A stretch of DNA of 64,000 nucleotides from Acidobacteriota bacterium. Its GTDB lineage: Bacteria; Acidobacteriota; Blastocatellia; Pyrinomonadales; Pyrinomonadaceae. Position 1 is the first letter of the stretch. Every line of letters begins with the position of its first letter. The notes beneath the pieces were generated by a model. That model did not search any database and was not told the origin of the DNA. It was given only the letters and a program-made list of their open reading frames with translations. The stretch spans positions 930,001 to 994,000 of the forward strand of contig JADJWI010000003.1 in the NCBI GenBank assembly GCA_016716435.1. Direction: 5' to 3'. Of this stretch, positions 18,099 through 26,686 are shown piece after piece. The position numbers were made by a program, and so were the translations under genes.

Positions 18099-20915
18099 AT
18101 GAGCAGCCCAAGCCGAAAAGAACTCGCAGCCCAACTTTCCTGTACGGGAGGGAAGCGGCAGATCGCGGCCCTGCTTCGCAAACACTCCCATATCGTTGAC
18201 ATCGATCTTGCCCGGGCTTTGCGTGAGGAGTGTTATGCGGTTTGGCAATCAGAACCCGCCCGTTCGCGTAATGCTGACTTGGCAATGCAGATGATGGCCG
18301 ATCGGCTCGAGGGCCGCGAGGCAAACGCTATCGCCGAATGGCTTCACGGCATTGCCGAAATGACCGAGGGTCGGCTTGAGAACGCCCTCGTATCGCTTTC
18401 CAATTCTTCCGCTCTCTATAGATCGATCGGTGAAAAGCTTCGCTCGGCGGAAACTATCGTCGCGACGCTGATCCCGCTTGCGATGCTCGGCCAATACTCT
18501 GAGGCATTAAAGCTTGGCAAAAGAGCACTCAAGGCAATTGATGCTTCCGGGAGCGAGCTTACGGCAGGAAAGGTCGAACTAAATCTGAGCAACATCGCCG
18601 CCCGGCTTGAGCGATATCGTGATGCCGAGTCGCTGGCGCTCAGTGCGCTTGAAAGATTCAAGGCCCTCGGCGACGCCCGGCTTGCCGCGATGACCGAGAA
18701 TGGGCTCGGGATAACCTACACGGAGCTCGGGCGGTTCGACGATGCCCGGGCCGCGTTCGAACGGGCACTCGAATTCGCAGCCCGCGGAGCGAGCGAAGTT
18801 ACGGTCGCCGAAGCCGAAGCAAGTCTCGCAAATTTGTTCCGCTTGCGTGGTGAGTTTGACGACGCACTGCTCCATTTCGAGCGGTCGCGGGAACGGTTCG
18901 AACGCCTCGCGATGCCGCATCAAAACCTGATCGCCCAATACGAGATCGCGGCCATTTACACGGAACTCAACCTTACCAGCGAGGCCGAAGACCTCCTAAC
19001 CAAGGTTTGTCCGGGGCTCGCGCAATACAAGATGGCCTATGAAGAGGCAGGTGCCCGGGTAATGTTTGCGGAGGTTCTGCGGAAGCGGTCGAAGCCCGCG
19101 AGGGCCAAGCGGCAATATGAGAAAGCGGCCGAACTTTATAGATCAAAAGGAAACATTCTCGCCGCCGATGCGGTTACAGCCAAGCTGGCGTTACTTCATC
19201 TCGGGTCGGGAAACTTAGCAAAAGCCCGGGAATTTCTAGCGGCGATCGAGCAAAGTTCAAAGCGTTCGGAAAACCAGGACCAGATGCTTCTCTCGCGGAG
19301 GCTGGCCGCGGAGATCGCCGTCGCGGATGGCAATGCGAAAAAGGCTGAGAAAATTCTCGATGAGATTGCCACAGCGGCCGCCCGCAATTCGCGCCCACAG
19401 TATTATTCATTCGCTCGGAACGCGCTCGGTGAGCTTGCCATGTCCGGCCAAAAGGTCGATAAGGCCATAGGGCATTTCGAGCATGCGGTCGAGGCGGTCG
19501 AGGCAATGCGAAGCAATCTTCCCGGCGAAGCATTCCGGATAGCATTCTTTTCGGAAACGACCCGGCCTTTTGAGAATCTGATGAACGCCCATCTGCGGCT
19601 TGGTCAAACTGAACTCGCGTTCGGTTGGCACGAGCGAATGCGGTCGCGAGCCCTGAACGAGATGATGGCGGCCGCCCCAGCGGCGATGCCGGAAGGCACA
19701 AGCGGCAGTTCGGCCGAGAGCCGAAAAGGACATGTCCGAGAGGAATTGAATGTAGCCTATCAAATGCTCGACCGCGGCAATTTCGAGGACCGCAGCCGAC
19801 TCGAGGCAAAGGCCCGCCGACTTGAAGCGGAACTTACAAAGCTCGAACGCCGCGAGCTTGTTAAGGAAGGACGCGCTAACGGAGTCTCAAAAAACGAGTC
19901 GTTTGCATTCAGCGAACTTCAACGGAAGCTTGGAAAAGATGCGGTCCTCGTTGAGTTCTTTGAGTCCGAAGGCCGGATCGGAGCGTTCGTAGCAGAGGGA
20001 AGCGGACTGCGTTCGGTAATGACGGAACTTCGCCCGGCCGACATCCTAACCTGGCTCGCACAATTTGATTCTCAGCTCCGGACGTTTAGGCACGGGCAAG
20101 CGATCGAAGGGCCGGTTGTTGCGATCCTGAAGCGGCGGACCGAGCAGCTTCTTGGAAAGCTCGGGGTGGCACTGCTCGGCCAACTTGGTTTGGCCGAAAG
20201 CGTCAGGAAGATCGTGCTTGTTCCGACTGGCCCGCTGTTCGGTGTGCCATTTGCTGCGTTGCGGATCGGAGGTATGCACTTGATCGAGCGGTTTCAGATC
20301 GCAATCGCACCGAGCGCGTCCATCTGGCTTGACCTCGCAGGTAGAAAGAGCAAAAAGCCGGGGCCGCCGGTTGCAATCGGCTACTCGGACGATGCGATCC
20401 CGTTTGCCGAGGAGGAGGCTCGCGAGATAGCGAAGATGCTTGATGCAAAGGAGTCTCTTATCGGCCGCGCCGCCACAACAGAAAGTTTCGTTAGAGCCGC
20501 CGTCGGTGCGGGCTCGCTTCACATTGCTTGCCATGGGCTTTTCCGGGCGGATAATCCGATGTACTCGAGCCTACAGCTTGCAGACGGGCGATTGACCGCC
20601 GCAGATGCAGCAAAGCTGCGGCTCAAGGCGGAGCTCGTAACGCTCAGCGCCTGCGAGACCGGCCGAAGCGAGATTGCCGGAGGCGACGAAATGCTCGGCC
20701 TTGCCCGCGGATTTCTTTCGGCCGGTGCCGGAAGCCTGATCATCAGCCTCTGGAACGTCAGCGACCGCCACACGATCGACCTGATGCGTTCGTTTTATTC
20801 CGAGATGCAACGCACCAGCGACCCAGGTGCATCATTGCAGAAGACGCAGATAGCGCTTGTAAGCGAAGGCCTGCACCCATACTTTTGGGCACCATTTTGC
20901 TATATTGGTCAGTAA
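18099..20915 (+). CDS. CHAT-domain cysteine protease with N-terminal TPR array
   Basis: 938 residues. About 500 residues of TPR-like helical repeats (GEKLRSAETIVATLIPLAMLGQYSEALKLGKRALKAI and onwards, YTELGRFDDARAAFERALEFA) are followed by a linker and a C-terminal CHAT (caspase-HetF-associated with TPRs) domain from about residue 630. The catalytic dyad is visible as His812 in IACHGLF and Cys852 in LSACETG, with GDEMLGLARGFLSAGAGSLIISLWNV typical of the family. No signal peptide, so probably cytoplasmic. CHAT domains are caspase-like proteases. ATG 18099 is taken as start; TTG 18093 is in frame. The adjacent subtilase and secreted repeat protein are candidate targets (inference). Confidence 0.92.
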   Translation: MSSPSRKELAAQLSCTGGKRQIAALLRKHSHIVDIDLARALREECYAVWQSEPARSRNADLAMQMMADRLEGREANAIAEWLHGIAEMTEGRLENALVSLSNSSALYRSIGEKLRSAETIVATLIPLAMLGQYSEALKLGKRALKAIDASGSELTAGKVELNLSNIAARLERYRDAESLALSALERFKALGDARLAAMTENGLGITYTELGRFDDARAAFERALEFAARGASEVTVAEAEASLANLFRLRGEFDDALLHFERSRERFERLAMPHQNLIAQYEIAAIYTELNLTSEAEDLLTKVCPGLAQYKMAYEEAGARVMFAEVLRKRSKPARAKRQYEKAAELYRSKGNILAADAVTAKLALLHLGSGNLAKAREFLAAIEQSSKRSENQDQMLLSRRLAAEIAVADGNAKKAEKILDEIATAAARNSRPQYYSFARNALGELAMSGQKVDKAIGHFEHAVEAVEAMRSNLPGEAFRIAFFSETTRPFENLMNAHLRLGQTELAFGWHERMRSRALNEMMAAAPAAMPEGTSGSSAESRKGHVREELNVAYQMLDRGNFEDRSRLEAKARRLEAELTKLERRELVKEGRANGVSKNESFAFSELQRKLGKDAVLVEFFESEGRIGAFVAEGSGLRSVMTELRPADILTWLAQFDSQLRTFRHGQAIEGPVVAILKRRTEQLLGKLGVALLGQLGLAESVRKIVLVPTGPLFGVPFAALRIGGMHLIERFQIAIAPSASIWLDLAGRKSKKPGPPVAIGYSDDAIPFAEEEAREIAKMLDAKESLIGRAATTESFVRAAVGAGSLHIACHGLFRADNPMYSSLQLADGRLTAADAAKLRLKAELVTLSACETGRSEIAGGDEMLGLARGFLSAGAGSLIISLWNVSDRHTIDLMRSFYSEMQRTSDPGASLQKTQIALVSEGLHPYFWAPFCYIGQ

Positions 20916-20999
20916 GCGTATTTTTTCGGCCTGCCTTTTGTCTTTTTTGTTTCCTCCGCCGCACTGTGGCAATCGGTAGAAGTTTCCGGAGATTCGAAG

Positions 21000-22418
21000 A
21001 TGTTCAGCAGTAGATCATTAATAAGCTTTTTATTTTTCGCGTTGATCGTGGTTTTTCCGAACATCGGGCTCGCCCAGGCGCCGGCCGGCACCGGATGCAA
21101 TTGCACACCGGATGATGTCCTGATCGACCTTGCACCGACAAATCAGGCCGATCTGCCCGCGATCGCTGCCCAATATGGCCTTATACCTACACCTCTTGAC
21201 CAGGTCGGAACGCCGCCGACCTTTCGGATGCAGATCGACCGCACCAAGACCAAACAAACGCCGCTTGAGATAGTTCAGGCGATGGCCGGCGATCCACGTA
21301 TATTACAAAAAGAGACGAACCGAAACCTAACGGTCGTCGAGCGTCGCGGGCATTCCTGGACCATCGGGCAGTCATGGGCGATCGGCCAGTCGTGGGCGAT
21401 CGGGGGAAGCTCGAAGGGCTTTGCCAAACAGTATTTTCCGGGCCAGATCCGTCTGCCCGAAGCACATAAGATCTCTACCGGAAACGGCGTGATCATTGCC
21501 GTTCTCGACACCGGCATCGATCTTGAGCATCCGCTCTTTGAGGGACGCCTTGTTCCGGGGTACGACTTTGTTGATAACGACAGCGACCCGAGCGAGGTCG
21601 GCACGGTCCGCGTAAACCAGGTCTATGGCCACGGAACGCACGTTGCCGGGATCATTGCCTTAACGGCCCCGGATGCGAAGATAATGCCGATCCGCGTGCT
21701 CGACTCGAACGGCGAGGGTGATCTCTGGCGGGTAAAGGATGCGATGCTCTGGGCGGCAAAGAACGGAGCGACGATCATCAACATGAGCTTCGGCTATCCG
21801 CGAGACCTTACACCGCAGAGCAATACGTTTCTCCACGATCTTTTCAACGGCGTCGATGACGTTGTCGTTCCTGGTGAACAGCAGTTCCCGGAATTTGACG
21901 ATAGCCGGCTTCTAATAGTGGCAGGTGCCGGCAACGGCGGCGAGATCGGCAATGGTTCGGCACGCATCTATCCGGCGGCCGAACGCGGAGCCCTGCCGGA
22001 CAATCCTGATGCTGATATCGACGACAACCTTCTGAGCGTCGGGGCAAGCACCCGGCTTGATCGGCTAGCACCGTTCTCGACGATGGCCGATGTGCAGGAC
22101 CGCGGGCTCGACCGCTGGGTCCGGGTAGTTGCTCCCGGCGAAAACATTGTAAGTGCAATGCCCGGAGGCCGTTACGGCGTCTGGAACGGCACCTCGATGT
22201 CCGCGCCGATCGTCGCCGGTATCGCAGCTCTTATAAAGTCCGCGAATCCTACCTTATTACTCCAAGAGCTCGTCGAACGCGTTGAGGAGACCGGGCATGA
22301 ATGGGACTGTCAGCTTCCTTCGCGCAGTATAAAGATGGAGACTTCCAGGGTCGATGCACTCTGTGCACTGACGAATAACCAAGCCTGTGCTCCGCCGCGA
22401 ACCGTCTGTATAGAGTAA
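21000..22418 (+). CDS. Secreted S8 (subtilisin-like) serine protease
   Basis: 472 residues: signal peptide (SLISFLFFALIVVFPNIGLAQA), a pro-region of about residues 27-115, and an S8 catalytic domain with Asp170 (VLDTGID), His211 (GHGTHVAG), oxyanion Asn in VAGAGNGG, and Ser399 (NGTSMSAPIVAG). Between pro-region and catalytic domain, residues 119-136 hold three copies of SW(T/A)IG(Q/G). GGAGA lies about 9 nt before the ATG. It follows the CHAT gene by 84 bp, has its own terminator and probably acts outside the cytoplasm. Confidence 0.93.
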   Translation: MFSSRSLISFLFFALIVVFPNIGLAQAPAGTGCNCTPDDVLIDLAPTNQADLPAIAAQYGLIPTPLDQVGTPPTFRMQIDRTKTKQTPLEIVQAMAGDPRILQKETNRNLTVVERRGHSWTIGQSWAIGQSWAIGGSSKGFAKQYFPGQIRLPEAHKISTGNGVIIAVLDTGIDLEHPLFEGRLVPGYDFVDNDSDPSEVGTVRVNQVYGHGTHVAGIIALTAPDAKIMPIRVLDSNGEGDLWRVKDAMLWAAKNGATIINMSFGYPRDLTPQSNTFLHDLFNGVDDVVVPGEQQFPEFDDSRLLIVAGAGNGGEIGNGSARIYPAAERGALPDNPDADIDDNLLSVGASTRLDRLAPFSTMADVQDRGLDRWVRVVAPGENIVSAMPGGRYGVWNGTSMSAPIVAGIAALIKSANPTLLLQELVERVEETGHEWDCQLPSRSIKMETSRVDALCALTNNQACAPPRTVCIE

Positions 22419-22445
22419 ATTCTACCGACATTTCTATTAAAACAG

Positions 22446-22478
22446 GGAGCCGATTTTTTTCGGCTCCTTTGTCTTTTT
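22446..22478 (+). terminator. Rho-independent terminator after the subtilase gene
   Basis: GGAGCCGA (22446-22453) pairs with TCGGCTCC (22460-22467) around six T, then TTTGTCTTTTTC. It separates the subtilase transcript from the VCBS gene. Confidence 0.82.
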
Positions 22479-22566
22479 CAGCTTTCTCTTCTCACTGTTA
22501 TTTCGAGGAGGCCGCGATCCGATCTGCGGCGGAAACCCGGCAAAAATTCTAAATAAGGTGAGAACA

Positions 22567-24714
22567 ATGAAAATAACGAAGAACAAGAAGAACATTTTGA
22601 GAGCTGCTGTAGTAGTAGCAGCGATCGCCGCGTGGGTCTCGATCCCATTTTTGAGCGATAGGGCCGGTGCCGGCGGAGTTCCGATACTGGTCCGCAGCGC
22701 AAACCTCGCTTCGCCGACGGGCAGCGTAAACCCGCACGGCACGGCCGCTTACCAGGTCTATGCGAGCGGCCACCGAGAGATCGAGGTGCAGATCGAAGAT
22801 GTAAATCTTCCGGCCGGAACGATGCTTAACGCGATCGTTGACGGAAACTCGATCGGGCAGATGGCATTGCAGGTTGATCAGCGGGCACGTATCAAACTGA
22901 GAACTGAGGACGGCCAGAACGTTCCGGTAACTAACGACGGATCCGTCGTGCAGGTCACAAATGGATCAACGATCCTTGTTGCCGGCGTACTTGGCGGCGG
23001 CGGGCCAAATCCGACCCCGACGGCTTCACCGACAGCGTCGCCGACCTCTTCACCAACCGCGTCTCCGACGGCATCGCCAACTGCTTCGCCTACCGCGTCG
23101 CCCACGGCTTCGCCGACCGCATCGCCGAGCCCGAGTCCTTCGCCGACCGGTTCACCCAACCCCGGCAATCTTTTCGCTGGCCTGAACGGCCCGACCATTA
23201 ACGGTGCGCTTCCCCTTGGCTACGGCGAGTTTGAACTGCACAGCAGCCGCGTAGAGCTCGAGGTTCGCGTCCGGCAGATCAATCTCGCACCTGGAACTCA
23301 GCTTGGCGTTCGTGTTGACAACATCAACGTTGGTTCGATGATGCTTGAGAGCGACCGCGAAGCACGGCTTCGGCTGAGAAGCGACCGCGGCGAAACGGTT
23401 CCGCCGGTCGTCAGTGGCTCGACCATTCAGATCCTCAATGGCAGTGAGACCATTATGAGCGGCACATTCGCCGGGTTCACTTCGCCGACGCCGAGCCCTT
23501 CACCGACCGGTTCGCCGTCGCCCTCAATGGGACGCTCGTTCGAATCGCACCTTACAGGCAGCGGTATGGAGCCGCCCGTAACAACCGGAGCCAACGGCGA
23601 AGTGAAGGTAAACCTTAACGAGGCCGAAACCCAGGCGACGATCCTCGGCGAGTTCCACAACATTGGAAGCGGCCAGACCGGCGGCCGTATCGAATCCGTC
23701 ACGGGCGATGTCGTAACGGTCTATTCGTTCCCGACTCTCGGCGGTGCCAACGGCAATTTCGCAACGGTTACGATCGACGTCTCGCCGGCACTCGTCCAGC
23801 AGCTTCGCTCGGGCCTCTGGTATGTCGTTCTTACGAGCTCGGCAAACCCGGGCGGTGAGATCCGCGGCCGGCTGACTCCGCGGTCGAACAACGGCGACTT
23901 CAACGGCGATGGTGCCAATGACTTCGCTGTCTATCGCCCGTCGAACGGCACCTGGTACTCGAATAACGGTTCGGGCATCTCGATCATCAGCTTCGGCGAT
24001 GCGAATTCGAGGGTCGTCTCGGCAGACTACGATGGCGACGGCAAAACGGACTCCGCAGTGTTCCGCATCGTTAATGGCCTAGCGGTCTGGGAGATCAAGC
24101 ACAGCTCTGATGGCGGTACAACCGGACTTCAGTTCGGCATCGACGGCGACGTCCCGGTCCGCGGCGACTTTGACGGCGACGGCAGGTCTGACATCGCGGT
24201 CTTCCGACCCTCGAATGGCGTGTGGTATGTGCTCAATAGCCTCAGCGGCGGCGTGACGATCGTCCAATACGGCACGAATGGCGATAAGCCGATCGCGGTC
24301 GATATTGATGGAGATGGCCGCGATGAGATCGCAGTCTATCGTCCTTCGAGCGGAATCTGGTTCTGGTATCGTCCCGCGACGGGAGCGACCGGTGCTATTC
24401 AGTGGGGCATTGGCGAAGATGTGCCGGTCAGCGGAGACTTTGACGGCGATGGCCGGTCAGACGTAACGGTGTATCGTCCTTCGACGGGCGTTTGGTACAC
24501 GCTCCGAACCTCCGACGGCGGCTACACGATCATTCAGTTTGGCCAGACCGGCGACATTCCGGTCGCCGGAGACTACGACTCGGACCGAAAGGCTGACCTA
24601 GCTGTCTTCCGCCCGACGGACGGCTTCTGGTATGTCCTTCGGAGTTCGGACGGAACGTTCTTCGGACTCCCGTTCGGAACCAGCGGTGATATCCCAACAG
24701 CCGCAGGCAACTAA
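22567..24714 (+). CDS. Large secreted protein: duplicated N-terminal domain, CHRD-like domain and VCBS/FG-GAP repeats
   Basis: 715 residues with a signal or anchor helix (AAVVVAAIAAWVSIPFL). Two related domains of about 95 residues follow (VQIEDVNLPAGTMLNAIVDGNSIG... and VRVRQINLAPGTQLGVRVDNINVG...), joined and followed by Thr-Pro-Ala-Ser linkers (TPTASPTASP units). A CHRD-like domain comes next (VEIESVTGDVV..., ending LWYVVLTSSANPGGEIRGRL), then about six VCBS/FG-GAP units of the type DFDGDGRSDIAVFRPSNGVWY with calcium-loop DxDGDG motifs, probably a beta-propeller. ATG 22567 with AAGGTGAG is chosen over GTG 22558. Probably a surface or exported protein; binding partner unknown. Confidence 0.85.
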   Translation: MKITKNKKNILRAAVVVAAIAAWVSIPFLSDRAGAGGVPILVRSANLASPTGSVNPHGTAAYQVYASGHREIEVQIEDVNLPAGTMLNAIVDGNSIGQMALQVDQRARIKLRTEDGQNVPVTNDGSVVQVTNGSTILVAGVLGGGGPNPTPTASPTASPTSSPTASPTASPTASPTASPTASPTASPSPSPSPTGSPNPGNLFAGLNGPTINGALPLGYGEFELHSSRVELEVRVRQINLAPGTQLGVRVDNINVGSMMLESDREARLRLRSDRGETVPPVVSGSTIQILNGSETIMSGTFAGFTSPTPSPSPTGSPSPSMGRSFESHLTGSGMEPPVTTGANGEVKVNLNEAETQATILGEFHNIGSGQTGGRIESVTGDVVTVYSFPTLGGANGNFATVTIDVSPALVQQLRSGLWYVVLTSSANPGGEIRGRLTPRSNNGDFNGDGANDFAVYRPSNGTWYSNNGSGISIISFGDANSRVVSADYDGDGKTDSAVFRIVNGLAVWEIKHSSDGGTTGLQFGIDGDVPVRGDFDGDGRSDIAVFRPSNGVWYVLNSLSGGVTIVQYGTNGDKPIAVDIDGDGRDEIAVYRPSSGIWFWYRPATGATGAIQWGIGEDVPVSGDFDGDGRSDVTVYRPSTGVWYTLRTSDGGYTIIQFGQTGDIPVAGDYDSDRKADLAVFRPTDGFWYVLRSSDGTFFGLPFGTSGDIPTAAGN

Positions 24715-24726
24715 GCGAAAGGAAAA

Positions 24727-24750
24727 GGGCAGCGGCCGAGGCTGCTGCCC
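24727..24750 (+). terminator. First of two stem-loops after the VCBS gene
   Basis: GGGCAGC pairs with GCTGCCC around a 10-nt loop, followed by GAAAAG instead of a T-run. Probably a 3'-end stem; the true terminator is 70 nt further. Confidence 0.4.
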
Positions 24751-24819
24751 GAAAAGATCCCGGTTCGTGTCCCGTAGAGGAGTGACGACTTTTACGACGG
24801 GACCGAAACCGGTAAGAAA

Positions 24820-24860
24820 GCCCCGGCAGCCAGCCCTCCTCGCTGCCGGGGCCTTTTTTT
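24820..24860 (+). terminator. Strong rho-independent terminator
   Basis: GCCCCGGCAG (24820-24829) pairs with CTGCCGGGGC (24843-24852), followed by C and seven T. It ends the VCBS transcript and reaches the stop codon of the convergent DinB gene. Confidence 0.9.
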
Positions 24861-25392
24861 AGTTTGCGGAAAGCAGCCGCCGGATCTGTGCGATGTGGCG
24901 GGCCTTATGCTGGCCGACGAGGACGAGCCATTCGATCGCTGAAAGCTCGCCAAAAAAGGGATGCGGAAAGCGGTGCTTATTTCCATCAAACTGGTCAAAA
25001 AGCGGCTTGATCTGTTCGAGTCTCTCGTTGCTCTCAGCCATCGATGCGAACGATTCGCCAATACTTCGGCCGCCGGTCGGGCGGACCATTTCGGGAGCTT
25101 CGACCTTGATCGTTGCGATCGCGACGCCGCGTTCTTCAAAGATGCTGGTGATGGCGATAGTGCCGCCCGAAAGATCGTCGCCTTTTTCGGCTTTTCCGAT
25201 CAACTTGGCGCAGATGCGGGACATTCCGTCCTCGACCATTGCGAGGTGTTCGACGATCTCGGCGATCGACCACTTCTCGCCATCGGGCCGGTTTTCGGCC
25301 GTCTCTCGCGTTAACTCGCCAACAAGCGATTCAAGCTCCGAGGCGAAGCCCGCGTTGGTGCGGTAGATGTCTTCAATCGAATCGAATTTCAT
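24859..25392 (-). CDS. DinB-family protein
   Basis: 177 residues with the four-helix DinB/YfiT pattern: a first metal-ligand region WSIAEIVEHLAMVEDGM and a C-terminal WLVLVGQHKARHIAQIRRLL with two histidines. Such proteins bind divalent metals and include bacillithiol/mycothiol-type transferases and damage-inducible proteins of unknown activity. The gene is followed after 3 bp by the start of the propeller lipoprotein unit in the opposite order: its start lies beside the lipoprotein stop at 25396, so it is last in an M61-lipoprotein-DinB run on the minus strand. Confidence 0.85.
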   Translation of the reverse strand: MKFDSIEDIYRTNAGFASELESLVGELTRETAENRPDGEKWSIAEIVEHLAMVEDGMSRICAKLIGKAEKGDDLSGGTIAITSIFEERGVAIATIKVEAPEMVRPTGGRSIGESFASMAESNERLEQIKPLFDQFDGNKHRFPHPFFGELSAIEWLVLVGQHKARHIAQIRRLLSAN

Positions 25393-25395
25393 ATG

Positions 25396-26685
25396 TTATC
25401 GGGCTACGGGTGCAGCCTGCGGCGAGAGGATGACGCGGTGCCAGCGGGCAAAGCTGAAGACGCTATCGGCCTGAATGGCCATCCGCTTGATGAATACCGT
25501 TTGAAAGTTCAATATCTGGTCCGCTTCCCAGTGGAGCAAAACTATCGGATTGAACGAGGGAAGTTTCGACGGGTCGGGTAGCGTTGTCGGGCCCGGCTGA
25601 TTCGCATTTTGCTCGGGTGCTTCGCCGCTCTGTCGCCGTTCGAATTCCTGTGACGAGAGCAGCAGGCTGTTACGGAGCGGGATCGAAGCCTGCGTCGGCG
25701 GCGAGCCGTCCGCATCATAAACACGAATCTGATGTTCGAAGGCAGCCGCGATCTTTGATGAATCCGGCGACCAGACCGGCTTAACGGCGGTCAGGCCATC
25801 ATCAAGCCGCCGTTCGCGGCCGTTCTTTTCGATCATCCGCGGCCGGCCGACCGGTGTGAAGGCTTCGCCCTTGCCGTTTGCTACGCTCTCGAGATACTGC
25901 CATTCGCGAATGGTTGCGGCAAGTGCGACGAGTGCCGAGCTATCGGGTGCCCAGGCGTAATAAAAATAAAGCAAGCCCTCGTTCTGCGTCAGCGGCCGGA
26001 CAAGCCCGCCGTTCGCATCGCACAAATAGATCTGCTCGGTCCGAAATGCGAGCACGCCGGTTGGCGGCGTCGGCGTCGGTTCGCCTTCGGGTGTCGGGGT
26101 CGCTTCGGGTGTTGGCGTTGGCGTTGGGTCAGTTGCATCGCCATCGACCGGTTCCTCTACTACGGGCGCAGGGGTCGGCGAAGGCGAAGCTCCGGGTTCG
26201 GGCGGGCCGTCGCCATTCTCGCCGCGGATCATTGCCGCAAACGCCAGGTTTGCCGAGTCCGGCGACCATACGATCGTATCCGGAAAATGGACGGCCATGT
26301 TGTCCGGCGTCACCTTGCTTAGCAATTTGCCATCGGCGGAATAGATGTCCAGCCGAAACTCAGCCGAGAGATCGCCGGGGCGATGATAAACGACCGCAAT
26401 GCGGTTCTTGTCCGGCGAGGTAACGGTACGGTCGAGAATGTCGTCCGGACGCGTATTTGTGAAGTGGTCGCGGACGGCGGCGTTAAACTCTTCTGGCGCC
26501 GGGTCGTTGATCGGCGGCGGCGGAATGTCGGGCTCGTAGCGATAGTTGAGCCGGACGGCCGGCACGTCGCTGAGCGCCGTCGGGGCCGCGACCGGTCCCG
26601 CTTCCGGAGTTGCGGTGCCGCACGACGAAGCGAACAAGACACAACCGATCAAAGCCGCGGCGGAAATGCGAAATCGGGAAGACAT
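25396..26685 (-). CDS. Lipoprotein with TolB-like propeller blades and Pro/Thr-rich insert
   Basis: 429 residues from ATG 26685: MSSRFRISAAALIGCVLFASSC is a lipoprotein signal with lipobox FASSC. Blades of the PD40 type are visible (DTIVWSPDSANLAFAAMI, YYAWAPDSSALVALAA, KPVWSPDSSKIAAAF). A low-complexity insert (PTPTPTPEATPTPEGEPTPTPP) sits in the middle and another near the N-terminus. The start is 1 bp beyond the M61 stop (TAA-T-ATG), indicating a transcriptional and translational unit. Longer in-frame extension to 26784 lies inside M61 and lacks the lipoprotein start. Function unknown. Confidence 0.8.
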   Translation of the reverse strand: MSSRFRISAAALIGCVLFASSCGTATPEAGPVAAPTALSDVPAVRLNYRYEPDIPPPPINDPAPEEFNAAVRDHFTNTRPDDILDRTVTSPDKNRIAVVYHRPGDLSAEFRLDIYSADGKLLSKVTPDNMAVHFPDTIVWSPDSANLAFAAMIRGENGDGPPEPGASPSPTPAPVVEEPVDGDATDPTPTPTPEATPTPEGEPTPTPPTGVLAFRTEQIYLCDANGGLVRPLTQNEGLLYFYYAWAPDSSALVALAATIREWQYLESVANGKGEAFTPVGRPRMIEKNGRERRLDDGLTAVKPVWSPDSSKIAAAFEHQIRVYDADGSPPTQASIPLRNSLLLSSQEFERRQSGEAPEQNANQPGPTTLPDPSKLPSFNPIVLLHWEADQILNFQTVFIKRMAIQADSVFSFARWHRVILSPQAAPVAR

Positions 26686-26686
26686 A

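Noticed and set aside
23010..23160. Short tandem repeats resembling an array
   Set aside because: They are codons of the Thr-Pro-Ala-Ser linker, not CRISPR repeats with unique spacers.
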